Positions 44,650-52,489 of a DNA stretch of 64,000 bases are shown in pieces. The position numbers and the translations under genes are program-made. Position 1 is the stretch's first letter. Each line of letters starts with the position of its first letter. This DNA comes from JBQTII01 sp052387905. GTDB lineage: Bacteria; Actinomycetota; Actinomycetes; Sporichthyales; Sporichthyaceae. The stretch lies in the NCBI GenBank assembly GCA_052387905.1, contig JBQTIR010000011.1, positions 1 through 64,000 of the forward strand, written 5' to 3'. The notes beneath the pieces were generated by a model. That model was not told the DNA's origin. It saw only the letters and a program-made list of their open reading frames with translations, and made no database searches.

Positions 44650-44678
44650 AGCTGAGGTCAGCTGAGCTGACCTCAGCT
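44650..44678. terminator. bidirectional terminator hairpin between rskA and a MerR gene
   Basis: AGCTGAGGTCA (44650-44660) and TGACCTCAGCT (44668-44678) form a perfect 11-bp stem with a 7-nt loop. The right arm overlaps the stop codon of the minus-strand MerR gene. Confidence 0.7.
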
Positions 44679-45269
44679 GATCCGGCGGGCGCGACGTGCC
44701 GCGAGCTCGTCGCTGTGCGAGGGCTCCGCGGGTGCCTCGGGGCGTTCCCCGGGCAGATTGGCCAACGATCCCTCGACTTCTTGCCAGACGCGGCCCACGG
44801 CGATACCGAACACGCCCTGCCCGCCCTGGAGCAGATCGACGACCTCATCCGGGGAGCCGCACTCGTAGACCGTGGCGCCGTCGCTCATCAAGGTGAGGGT
44901 CGCGAGATCGGAGACGCCGCGTTCGGCGAGGTGGGAGACCGCCTGGCGGATCTGCTGGAGCGAGACGCCGGCGTCGAGCAGCCGCTTGACGATCTTGAGC
45001 ACCAAGATGTCGCGGAAGCCGTAGAGGCGCTGAGTGCCTGAGCCGGTGGCCGGGCGGATGCTCGGCTCCACCAGTCCGGTGCGAGCCCAGTAGTCCAATT
45101 GCCGATAGGTGATGCCGGCCGCGGAACAGGCGGTCGGACCGCGGTACCCGAGGTCGTGGGACGCCGAGGAGTAGTCGGCCTCAAAGAGCAGCCCCTGCTG
45201 ACCCGCGGCAAGCACGGCGCGAGCATCAACTCCGCTGCCCTTGGCGGGAGTGTCCTGGGTGCCGCTCAT
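44673..45269 (-). CDS. MerR-family regulator (Rv1830-like)
   Basis: A 198-aa MerR protein. The HTH region is GYRGPTACSAAGITYRQLDYWARTGLVEPSIRP, followed by the helical core (LYGFRDILVLKIVKRLLDAGVSLQQIRQAV) and a C-terminal region with LMSDGATVYECGSPDEVVDLL. The single Cys in YECGSP might sense a ligand. It corresponds in position to Rv1830 of M. tuberculosis, downstream of the bifunctional nuclease gene. GAGGAG precedes the ATG. A bulged palindrome upstream (45310-45337) may be its own operator. Confidence 0.9.
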   Translation of the reverse strand: MSGTQDTPAKGSGVDARAVLAAGQQGLLFEADYSSASHDLGYRGPTACSAAGITYRQLDYWARTGLVEPSIRPATGSGTQRLYGFRDILVLKIVKRLLDAGVSLQQIRQAVSHLAERGVSDLATLTLMSDGATVYECGSPDEVVDLLQGGQGVFGIAVGRVWQEVEGSLANLPGERPEAPAEPSHSDELAARRARRIS

Positions 45270-45309
45270 GCGAGCTCCTCGCTGGGACTTAAGTCTTGCG
45301 ACCTGCACT

Positions 45310-45337
45310 GCTGGAATTACACCGACGGTGTTCCAGC
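45310..45337. promoter_or_regulatory. imperfect palindrome upstream of the Rv1830-like MerR gene
   Basis: GCTGGAA (45310-45316) and TTCCAGC (45331-45337) flank an inner CACC/GGTG pair, with a 3-nt bulge on one side. Located 41 bp before the MerR start, it fits a MerR-type autoregulatory site between core promoter elements. Confidence 0.45.
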
Positions 45338-45477
45338 AACGACGGTAAGCCCGCGTCTAGGGGGCGTCAACGCAACGCGCCGCGCCGCTGTGGTGACGGT
45401 GGTGCTCATGTGACGCCTGTGAGTGATGTAGTGAAATGTCTTCGGATTAGGACCGTTCGGCTGAGGCCGGACGCCCG

Positions 45478-45957
45478 TCAACCGGTGGTCCCGAAGTCCT
45501 CGGGCGAGATCTGGTCGAGGAACTCGCGGAACTTCTCGACCTCGTCCTCCTGCTCGTCCGGGATGGCGATACCGGCCTCGTCGAGGACCGCCGGGCTGCC
45601 GAAGATCGGTGTCCCGGTGCGCAGCGCGAGGGCGATCGCGTCGGAGGGGCGGGCACTGACCTCGATCCCATCCGCAAAGACCAGCTCGGCGTAGAAGACC
45701 CCGTCGCGCAGATCGGTGATCCGCACCTGTTCCAACTCGTGACCGAGCGCGGCGAGCAGATCGCGCATCAGGTCATGGGTCATCGGACGGGCCGGGACGA
45801 CGCCCTGCTGGGCGAACGCGATGGCCGTGGCTTCCACCGCGCCGATCCAGATCGGCAGATAGCGCTCGCCCGCGGACTCCCGCAACAGCACGATCGGCTG
45901 GTTGGCCGGCATCTCGACTCGCACGCCGACGACCTCTAGCGGCTTCACATCCGTCAC
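45478..45957 (-). CDS. bifunctional nuclease family protein (DUF151)
   Basis: A 159-aa protein of the BFN family. Core segments are PIVLLRESAGERYLPIWIGAVEATAIAFA, MTHDLMRDLLAALGHELEQVRITDL and IEVSARPSDAIALALRTGTPIF, matching the domain first described as a plant bifunctional DNase/RNase. A GTG at 45957 starts it. It corresponds to Rv1829, lying between ftsR and the MerR gene. The acidic tail (EQEDEVEKFREFL) is typical. Confidence 0.93.
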   Translation of the reverse strand: MTDVKPLEVVGVRVEMPANQPIVLLRESAGERYLPIWIGAVEATAIAFAQQGVVPARPMTHDLMRDLLAALGHELEQVRITDLRDGVFYAELVFADGIEVSARPSDAIALALRTGTPIFGSPAVLDEAGIAIPDEQEDEVEKFREFLDQISPEDFGTTG

Positions 45958-46027
45958 AGTACCGGCCCGGACGCCGTGGTGTTCCCGGGTGCGTAGTCGG
46001 CCTGCGAGGCGCTGCTGCGCAGGGGGC

Positions 46028-46726
46028 TCAGGGCAGCAGTTCGCGGCGCAGACCGGCCGTCATCAAGGCCTGGTGCAGCCGCATCAAGGTGGCGGCCAAT
46101 TCGGCTGCGGCACGGGCGCTGCGCTCCCGTGCGACCGCACCGCTGCGGCGCACCGGCGGATCCAGCGCGCTGGTCACCAGGCCGACCTCGCGGGCGGCAG
46201 CTCCCTTGAAGGCGCGCAGGTGGCGGGCGTCCAGTCCGGTGCGGATCAACTCGGCCACGATCATCGCAATCGTGACGTCATCGGAATCGTAGGTGCCACC
46301 TCGCCGGCGGTTGAGCAGCCCGACGGCCTCCACCTGGGTCAGCAGGTCCTCGTCCAAGCCGCTCGCGGCGAGCATCCCCGCGCGGTCGTACCGCTGGGCC
46401 GGGGTGCTGATGTCGATCGCGTCGACCGCTGCGCCCGGCTCGGGCGCAGCCTCGGTACCCGTGGTGGTCCCGATGTTGTCGAGCTGGTCGCGGATCACCC
46501 GCAACGGCAGGTACTGGTCGCGCTGGGCCATCAGCACGTAGCGCAGCCGCTCCAGATCCACCACGGAGAACTTGCGATAGCCGGCCGGGGTACGGTCCGG
46601 CTCGACGAGACCGGCCGCCTCCAGGAAGCGGATCTTGGAGATCGTCACGTCGGGGAAGTCGGGGCGGAGCATCGTGAGCACCTCACCGATGCTCATGTGC
46701 ATGCGCGACGGCATCGCGGCGCTCAC
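46028..46726 (-). CDS. ftsR: MerR-family cell-division regulator FtsR
   Basis: A 232-aa MerR protein. HTH: MSIGEVLTMLRPDFPDVTISKIRFLE, with AAGLVEPDRTPAGYRKFSVVDLERL following. The long C-terminal part (EDLLTQVEAVGLLNRRRGG, YDSDDVTIAMIVAELI) is characteristic of Rv1828/FtsR, an activator of ftsZ. GTG 46726 overlaps the garA-like stop as GTGA; ATG 46714 would shorten it by four residues. It lies with garA in one transcript and is the sensible autoregulator of the palindrome upstream of garA. Confidence 0.9.
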   Translation of the reverse strand: MSAAMPSRMHMSIGEVLTMLRPDFPDVTISKIRFLEAAGLVEPDRTPAGYRKFSVVDLERLRYVLMAQRDQYLPLRVIRDQLDNIGTTTGTEAAPEPGAAVDAIDISTPAQRYDRAGMLAASGLDEDLLTQVEAVGLLNRRRGGTYDSDDVTIAMIVAELIRTGLDARHLRAFKGAAAREVGLVTSALDPPVRRSGAVARERSARAAAELAATLMRLHQALMTAGLRRELLP

Positions 46727-47250
46727 GAGGTGTTCTCCAGCCCCATCTGGCCTGCCGAGGCGAAGAACACCAGACGGTATTTGCCGATTTGGACCTCGTC
46801 GCCGCCGGAGAGCACGGTCTCGTCCTCGATGCGCTCGCGGTTGACATAGGTGCCATTGAGGCTGCCCGCGTCGCGCACCTGGAAGGTCTCGTCGTCGATG
46901 CGCAGGAACTCTGCGTGCCGCCGGGACACGGTGACGTCGTCGAGGAAGATCTCGCTTTCGGGGTGGCGGCCCGCGCTGATCATGGCCGCGTCGAGCAGGA
47001 AGCGGCTGCCGGACTGTGGACCGCGCTGCACGATGAGCAGCGCCGAGCCCGCGGGCAGGGCATCGACTGCCGCTTGGTCCCCCGGGGACAGCAAGCCTGC
47101 TTCGGACTCCACCTCCAGACCCTGCAAGGAGATGCTGGAGGTGACATCCGCGCCGTCGGCACCGGGCGAGCTGTCGAGTGCAGAGCCGCAACTCGCGCAG
47201 AAACGCGCGTCATCGGTGGCGTGGTAACCGCACTGGGTGCAGAAGCGCAT
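46723..47250 (-). CDS. garA: GarA-like FHA protein with N-terminal zinc ribbon
   Basis: A 175-aa protein. The first 27 residues form a zinc ribbon (MRFCTQCGYHATDDARFCASCG) with four Cys. The FHA domain is complete: SAGRHPESEIFLDDVTVSRRHAEF with the phosphopeptide-binding R, S and N in RDAGSLNGTYVNR. GarA inhibits 2-oxoglutarate dehydrogenase when unphosphorylated. The mycobacterial ETTS phospho-motif is replaced here by DVTSSISLQG, so phosphorylation control may differ. It sits between gcvH and ftsR as in M. tuberculosis, with its own promoter. Confidence 0.9.
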   Translation of the reverse strand: MRFCTQCGYHATDDARFCASCGSALDSSPGADGADVTSSISLQGLEVESEAGLLSPGDQAAVDALPAGSALLIVQRGPQSGSRFLLDAAMISAGRHPESEIFLDDVTVSRRHAEFLRIDDETFQVRDAGSLNGTYVNRERIEDETVLSGGDEVQIGKYRLVFFASAGQMGLENTS

Positions 47251-47304
47251 GACCGGCCTCTCGCCGCGGGACCCGCGGTGGTTGATGCGGGAGGGGCAAC
47301 ACCT

Positions 47305-47364
47305 CGACCGCAACCTGAGGTTGAGGTCGATGCGAACCTAGGGGGCTGCGCTGACACAGGTCAA
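47305..47364 (-). promoter_or_regulatory. garA-ftsR promoter with 25-bp palindromic operator
   Basis: On the minus strand TTGACC (complement of 47359-47364), an 18-nt spacer and TAGGTT (complement of 47335-47340) form a good housekeeping promoter. Just downstream, at 47305-47329, is a 25-bp palindrome (arms CGACCGCAACCT/AGGTTGAGGTCG, one mismatch, central G) covering the expected start of transcription. Confidence 0.7.
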
Positions 47365-47400
47365 CGCGGGGGGTTCCCGAACGGGTCAGTTACCCAGAAC

Positions 47401-47796
47401 TCAGCCACCCAAAGACTGGGCGTACTCCTCGGCCGACATCAGCGCATGCACTGCCGCCGGGTCCGCGGGCGTGATCTCGATCATCCACCCGCCCGCGTAG
47501 GGCTCCGCATTGACCAACTCCGGTGCGGTTTCGATCGCCGAGTTGCGCGCGGTGACCACGCCGGACACCGGGGCGTAGATCTCGCTCACGCTCTTGGTCG
47601 ACTCGAGCTCACCGCAGGGTTGGCCCGCGGTCACTGCGGTGCCGACCTCGGGCAGCGACACGAAGACGATGTCGCCGAGTTGGGACTGGGCATGGTCGGT
47701 GATCCCGACCCGGATCCCGCCGCCGGCGTCGGTGCGGGCCCACTCGTGCTCGGCGGTGTACTTGAGGTGCTCGGGGAAGGCATCGGTCGCAGACAT
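47401..47796 (-). CDS. gcvH: glycine cleavage system H protein
   Basis: A 131-aa lipoyl carrier. The lipoylated Lys68 is in CGELESTKSVSEIYAPVSG, and the flanking strands GDIVFVSLPEVGTAV and NAEPYAGGWMIEI are conserved. It shuttles the aminomethyl group among the P, T and L proteins; none of those is in the window. The start is 5 bp after the DUF881 stop, so it likely shares the long pgsA-to-gcvH transcript. Confidence 0.97.
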   Translation of the reverse strand: MSATDAFPEHLKYTAEHEWARTDAGGGIRVGITDHAQSQLGDIVFVSLPEVGTAVTAGQPCGELESTKSVSEIYAPVSGVVTARNSAIETAPELVNAEPYAGGWMIEITPADPAAVHALMSAEEYAQSLGG

Positions 47797-47801
47797 AAGC
47801 G

Positions 47802-48773
47802 TTAGTTTGGCGCATCCTCCGCACGGGCGAACTCCGGTGGTCGCCCCTGGTGCAGGGCGTCGATCACGACCTGCTTGCGGGTCTGCACCTCTCCGGTCGC
47901 GCCGCGCTCGGTCAGGACCGCGAACACCCCGCCCGGGATGCGTAGGGCAGGGCCCAGGGTCTCCGGTTCACCGATGACCCTGAACTCATACGGTGCCGAC
48001 ACGAGCGTCCCGCCGATGCGGACACTGCCCGGGTCCCCGTCGAGGAAATCGGTACTCGCCACGACCCGCACGTCATTGATCTGCACCGCCTCGGCGCCCG
48101 CGTCGCGCAGCTCTTGGAGGGTGTCCAGCAAGACGGCGGCATCGACCTTGCGCGCCGGGTCCTGGATCGTCAGCGTGATCCCCGGTCCCTTGGCGGCGAC
48201 CGTCCCGGCCAGGATGCCGAGCACGGTGCGGCGTTCCTGCGCCTCGGTCAGCGCGGCCTTGGAGCGGTCGGTACCGAAGCGCAGCTCCGAGCGCCGCTGC
48301 TCGAGGTCGCGGATTTCCAGCTCGAGGCGGTCCGAGCGGTCGTTGAGGTCATCGAGGATGCTGATCAGATCGCTCTGGCGCGCGGTGGTGAAGGTGGAGT
48401 CGTCGGCCTGCAGCCGGATCTGGACGGCGCCGGCGAAGCCGAGCAGTCCACACAGCGCCGCGATGACCAGCTGGGTGCCCCGGGCCCGGCGGGTGCGCAG
48501 GGCACCGATGAGCTTGGCCAGGCCGACCCCCGGCACACCGCCCTCGGGTACGCCCGCAGATTCGCCGGCCACGTCGGACGCCACCGCGTCAGTCGCTTTC
48601 ACCTCGGTTGCCTGGGGGCTGGCCGGTTTGGCGGACCCGTACGCGCGGCCGTCGATCAGGACGGTCTCGTCCTCCCGCGGTTCGAAGTTGTCGCCGTAGT
48701 CGAAACTCGCGTCGTCAGCGCCCGTCTGTCCGGCGCCGGTCTGGGCAGGTGGGGTGGGGGTCTGCTCGCTCAT
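47802..48773 (-). CDS. DUF881 membrane-anchored protein (second copy)
   Basis: A 323-aa protein. A disordered, acidic N-terminus of about 95 residues (PPAQTGAGQTGADDASFDYG) precedes one membrane helix near 110-128 (TQLVIAALCGLLGFAGAVQI), a coiled coil (SDRLELEIRDLEQRRSELRF) and the DUF881 domain (TVAAKGPGITLTIQDPARKV, AEAVQINDVRVVASTDFLDG). Proteins of this type sit on the outer face of the membrane; role unknown, possibly in cell division. It is orthologous in position to Rv1825. Its ATG overlaps the upstream DUF1290 stop. Confidence 0.88.
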   Translation of the reverse strand: MSEQTPTPPAQTGAGQTGADDASFDYGDNFEPREDETVLIDGRAYGSAKPASPQATEVKATDAVASDVAGESAGVPEGGVPGVGLAKLIGALRTRRARGTQLVIAALCGLLGFAGAVQIRLQADDSTFTTARQSDLISILDDLNDRSDRLELEIRDLEQRRSELRFGTDRSKAALTEAQERRTVLGILAGTVAAKGPGITLTIQDPARKVDAAVLLDTLQELRDAGAEAVQINDVRVVASTDFLDGDPGSVRIGGTLVSAPYEFRVIGEPETLGPALRIPGGVFAVLTERGATGEVQTRKQVVIDALHQGRPPEFARAEDAPN

Positions 48774-49102
48774 GCCGACAACAGATGCCGCCGGATCGCG
48801 GCCACGTTGGAGAAGATCCGGATGCTGAGCACGACGATGACGCCGGTGGTCAACTGCCCGCCGACCCCGAGGCGGTCCCCGATGAAGACCACCAGGACCG
48901 CGACCAGGACGTTGGCGATGAACGAGACGACGAAGACCTTGTCGCTGAAGATGCCATCGAGCAGAGCGCGCAAGGCGCCGAAGAGCGCGTCGAGTGCCGC
49001 GACGACCGCGATCGGCAGATACGGCTGCAACCAGACCGGCACCGACGGCTCGACCAGCAGACCGACGGTGATCCCGATGGCCAGGCCCAGCGCGGCGATC
49101 AC
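48770..49102 (-). CDS. small basic protein (DUF1290)
   Basis: A 110-aa membrane protein with three helices (VIAALGLAIGITVGLLV, LPIAVVAALDALFGALRALL, VVSFIANVLVAVLVVFIGD, NVAAIRRHL at the end). The family (SBP) always lies between two DUF881 genes in Actinobacteria. GTG 49102 overlaps the upstream stop as GTGA and its own stop overlaps the next start, so all three are translationally coupled. Likely part of a membrane complex of unknown function. Confidence 0.88.
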   Translation of the reverse strand: MIAALGLAIGITVGLLVEPSVPVWLQPYLPIAVVAALDALFGALRALLDGIFSDKVFVVSFIANVLVAVLVVFIGDRLGVGGQLTTGVIVVLSIRIFSNVAAIRRHLLSA

Positions 49103-49956
49103 GTGGTGTTCTTCCTCTCGGCCACTCGCAGGCTGACCCCGGAGGCACCGGGCAGGCGCAAGTCCTTCTCGCGAGTGACATTGAAGCGGATTCCAAAGCC
49201 CTTGAGGGTCGCGAACCACCGCCCGCCGGGACCGTCGATGAAGTCGACCTCCAGATCATCGGGTTGGCCGACCGCCAGCACCTCGTACGGCGGGCTCAGC
49301 GGACGGTACGCAACGAGGATTGCGTCGCCCGCGGACCGGACCGCTGTGAGTTGGGTCAAGCGCTGCCCATTCACCGAGACGGCCTCGGCGCCGGCGGCCC
49401 ACAGGCCGTTGAGCAAGCGCTGCACATCCGAATCCAGCACGCGGCCGGTGTCGCCGTCACTGCGCTGGACCTCCGCCGGGGCGTCGTCGACGACGACCTT
49501 GATGCCCGGCCCGCGCACCGGACTGACGCCGGCCAGGGTGGAGAGCAATTCCAGCTCGGCGGAGGCCTCGGTGCCGGCCGAGGTCGCCGCCAGCGCTCCA
49601 TCGCGCAAGCCGTCGACTTCTTCGCGCAACGTGATGAGGACCCGTTGGAGTTCGTCGGCCGCCTCGGTGCGTACCAGCACGCTCTCGATCAGGTCCTCGC
49701 GTTCCTGTGCGACGACTGGGGCGCTGGCCCTGGTCTGCGTGGCCCCGGTGGCCAGGACCAGGCCGGCGAGTGCGAACACTGCCGCCATGACCACCGGCCG
49801 ACGTACCCCTGCGACGTCGGCAGTCTCGGCCGGCACGCGGGCCGCTTCCCGGCGGTAACCCTCGTCGAGGGCGTTGTTCATCAGGTCCGAAAGCAGGCTC
49901 ATGCTCCCGTCGGGACGTCGGGCGGCCGGGGTGGGGATGCTGCCGGACTCGCTCAC
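49099..49956 (-). CDS. DUF881 membrane-anchored protein (first copy)
   Basis: A 285-aa relative of the protein at 47802. One membrane helix (VVMAAVFALAGLVLATGA) is followed by a coiled coil and a DUF881 core (VSPVRGPGIKVVVDDAPAEV, GAEAVSVNGQRLTQLTAVRS). GTG 49956 is used. It starts 23 bp after the mannose-1-phosphate guanylyltransferase gene. Orthologous in position to Rv1823. Confidence 0.88.
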   Translation of the reverse strand: MSESGSIPTPAARRPDGSMSLLSDLMNNALDEGYRREAARVPAETADVAGVRRPVVMAAVFALAGLVLATGATQTRASAPVVAQEREDLIESVLVRTEAADELQRVLITLREEVDGLRDGALAATSAGTEASAELELLSTLAGVSPVRGPGIKVVVDDAPAEVQRSDGDTGRVLDSDVQRLLNGLWAAGAEAVSVNGQRLTQLTAVRSAGDAILVAYRPLSPPYEVLAVGQPDDLEVDFIDGPGGRWFATLKGFGIRFNVTREKDLRLPGASGVSLRVAERKNTT

Positions 49957-49979
49957 GCTGGGAATCGTCGCATGGACCG

Positions 49980-52475
49980 CTACGCCTTGGCTGCGGACAC
50001 CACAGCGCACCAGTGCTCGAGCAGATCGGCGGCCGCTCCTTCGCTGTCGGCCTCGGCCCACACGTGGGTACTGGCCTGGGCGGGATCGGGCAGGACCATC
50101 GCCCAACTCCCGTCGCGCTCGACGAGGCGCAGGCCATCAGTGGTGTCCTGGATCCGGTTTCCGGCTGCCTCCAGAACGGTGCGCATCACCATGCCCTTGG
50201 CCGACCACGGGGTGTCCACGTCCCGGTAGAGTACGTAGGCCCGGGGAATGCGGGCGTCGATCTGGCTCAGCGTCAGGTTCGTCCGGGCGACCAGACCCAT
50301 CAGGCGCACGAAGGCGGCGATACCGTCGATCGCACTGCCGACCTCCGGAACGACGAAACCGCCGCGCCCGTCCCCGCCCAGGATCAACCGTGGGTCACTG
50401 GCCCGCCGGGGCAGATCGTCCGAGGAGGTCGCGGTCCAGGCGATGTCGACGCCGTGGAACCCGGCGACCTTCTCCGCGACGCGGGTGGTGGACACCGGAA
50501 GGGCGATGCGGCCACCCCCGCGTTCGGCAGCGACGAGATCCATCACGACGAGCAACGCGCGGTCGTCGTCGATAACCGCACCGGTGTCATCGACCAGGGA
50601 GATGCGCTCCCCGACCGGGTCGAAGTGCACTCCGAACGTGGCCCGCGACGAAGCGACGAGGTCAGCCAGGGCCAGCATCGAGGCGTAGGTGTCGGCGGGC
50701 GTCTGCGTCGGCCGCGCCTCGTCCGCCCCGAGGTTCACCGTCAGTACATCGGCGCCGAGTCCGCCCACCAGCCGGGGCAGTAGGAGCCCGGCCGCGCCTC
50801 CGCCGGCGTCGACGACGACCTTCATGCGCGACTGGGCGACCCCGGAGGTGTCCACGGCAGCCAGCAGCGCCTTGATGTAGTTCTCCGCGACCCGGCCCGG
50901 AAAGCTCAGGTCCCCGATCTCACCGGGGAAGGCACGGCGGTATTCCTGGCGGGTGAACACGCGTTCCACCCGGCGTCGGGGCGTGTGCGCGAGGTCGGCG
51001 CCGGTCGCGTCGATGAAGGTGATGTCGACGCTGTCCGGGACGCCGGCGGTGGTGCGGATCAGCACTCCCCCGGCATGGCCACGGGCGGCCTCCATCCGGG
51101 CAACCGGTGGCGGTTGCATCTCCAGATCGCGGACGTTGATGGCCGAGGACTGCAGGGCAGAGATCACCGCCTGGGTGAGCGCTCGCGCCGCCCGAGAGCC
51201 GTCGCGGGAGGTGAGGACGGTGTCGCCCTTCTTCAACGTCGTCGCGTAGGAACTGGCGAGCCGCACCGCGAGCTCCGGGGTGATCTCCACGTTGACGATG
51301 CCCGAGACCCCACGCGGACCGAACGGGGTGCGCTGCCCGCGCGATTCCCAGATCAGGTTCTGATTGACCACTGCGCCGGCATCGACGGTCTTGATCGGAT
51401 AGACCCGCACGCCGGCGGCGATGATCGCCTCCTCCCCGATCAGGCATTCGTCGCCGACGACGGCGCCTTCCTCGATCCTGGCCCCGCGCATGACGTCGGT
51501 GTTCTTGCCGATGACCGCACCGCGCACGGTCGCCTGCGGCCCGATGTAGACGTTGTCGTGGATCACGGCATGGTCCAGGAACGCACCCGTCTTCACGACC
51601 GCGTTGGCCCCCAGGACGGTGAACTCGCGCAACTCCGCACCGGCCTCGACCTTGGCGTAGTCGCCGATGAAGACGGGCGCACGAAGGTGGGCACCGGGGT
51701 CGACCTCCGCGCCCTCCCCGACCCAGATGCCCGGCGCCATCTCGAAGCCGTCGAGATCGATCTCGCACCGACCGGCCAGCACGTCCGCATGCACCTGGAG
51801 GTATTTGTCGTGGGTGCCGACGTCCTCCCAGTAACCCTGGGCGACGTAGCCATAGATCGGCAGCTCCGCCTTCAGCAGATCGGGGAAGACGTCGGTGGAC
51901 CAGTCCACCGACTCGTCGGCGCGGATGTGGTCGAAAATCGCCGGCTCCATGACGTAGATGCCGGTGTTGACGGTGTCGGTGAACACCTGGCCCCAGGTCG
52001 GCTTCTCCAAAAATCTCTCGACGCGTCCGTTGTCGTCGGTCACTGTGATGCCGAAGTCCAGCGGGTTGGGCACCCGCGCCAGGCAGAGGGTGACCAGTGC
52101 CTCGCGCTCGCGGTGAAAGCGCACCAGGTCGGTCAGGTCGATGTCGGTCAGGGCGTCGCCGGAGATCACCAGGAAGGTGTCATCGCGCAGGGCAGCGGAG
52201 GCGTTGCGCACGCTGCCCGCGGTCCCCAGCGGAATGTCCTCGGTGGCGTAGCTGATGCTCATGCCCATTTCCTCGCCGTCGGCGAAGTAGTTGCGCACCA
52301 GGGAGGCCAGGAACTGCACGGTGACGACGATCTCGGTGTGGCCGTGGCGGCGCAGCAGGCGCAGCACGTGCTCCATCATCGGGCGCCCGGCGACCGGCAG
52401 AAGTGGCTTGGGCATCGTGGAAGTGATCGGGCGCAAGCGGGTGCCTTCCCCACCGGCCATCACGACCGCCTTCAC
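49980..52475 (-). CDS. mannose-1-phosphate guanylyltransferase with pseudo-phosphomannomutase domain
   Basis: An 831-aa three-part protein. Residues 1-235: nucleotidyltransferase (MKAVVMAGGEGTRLRPITS with G-x-G-T-R-L-R-P, ISGDALTDID, FLEKPTWG). Residues 240-375: left-handed beta-helix of hexapeptide repeats (GDYAKVEAGAELREFTVLG). Residues 380-831: phosphohexomutase fold, but the catalytic serine loop (TASHNP in true mutases) is replaced by RTTAGVPDSV, so it is probably inactive as a mutase. It should supply GDP-mannose to the mannose transferases in this window. The GTG at 52475 follows AGGAGG. Inserted between pgsA2 and DUF881, unlike M. tuberculosis. Confidence 0.9.
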   Translation of the reverse strand: MKAVVMAGGEGTRLRPITSTMPKPLLPVAGRPMMEHVLRLLRRHGHTEIVVTVQFLASLVRNYFADGEEMGMSISYATEDIPLGTAGSVRNASAALRDDTFLVISGDALTDIDLTDLVRFHREREALVTLCLARVPNPLDFGITVTDDNGRVERFLEKPTWGQVFTDTVNTGIYVMEPAIFDHIRADESVDWSTDVFPDLLKAELPIYGYVAQGYWEDVGTHDKYLQVHADVLAGRCEIDLDGFEMAPGIWVGEGAEVDPGAHLRAPVFIGDYAKVEAGAELREFTVLGANAVVKTGAFLDHAVIHDNVYIGPQATVRGAVIGKNTDVMRGARIEEGAVVGDECLIGEEAIIAAGVRVYPIKTVDAGAVVNQNLIWESRGQRTPFGPRGVSGIVNVEITPELAVRLASSYATTLKKGDTVLTSRDGSRAARALTQAVISALQSSAINVRDLEMQPPPVARMEAARGHAGGVLIRTTAGVPDSVDITFIDATGADLAHTPRRRVERVFTRQEYRRAFPGEIGDLSFPGRVAENYIKALLAAVDTSGVAQSRMKVVVDAGGGAAGLLLPRLVGGLGADVLTVNLGADEARPTQTPADTYASMLALADLVASSRATFGVHFDPVGERISLVDDTGAVIDDDRALLVVMDLVAAERGGGRIALPVSTTRVAEKVAGFHGVDIAWTATSSDDLPRRASDPRLILGGDGRGGFVVPEVGSAIDGIAAFVRLMGLVARTNLTLSQIDARIPRAYVLYRDVDTPWSAKGMVMRTVLEAAGNRIQDTTDGLRLVERDGSWAMVLPDPAQASTHVWAEADSEGAAADLLEHWCAVVSAAKA

Positions 52476-52489
52476 CCGTGCCTCCTGAC

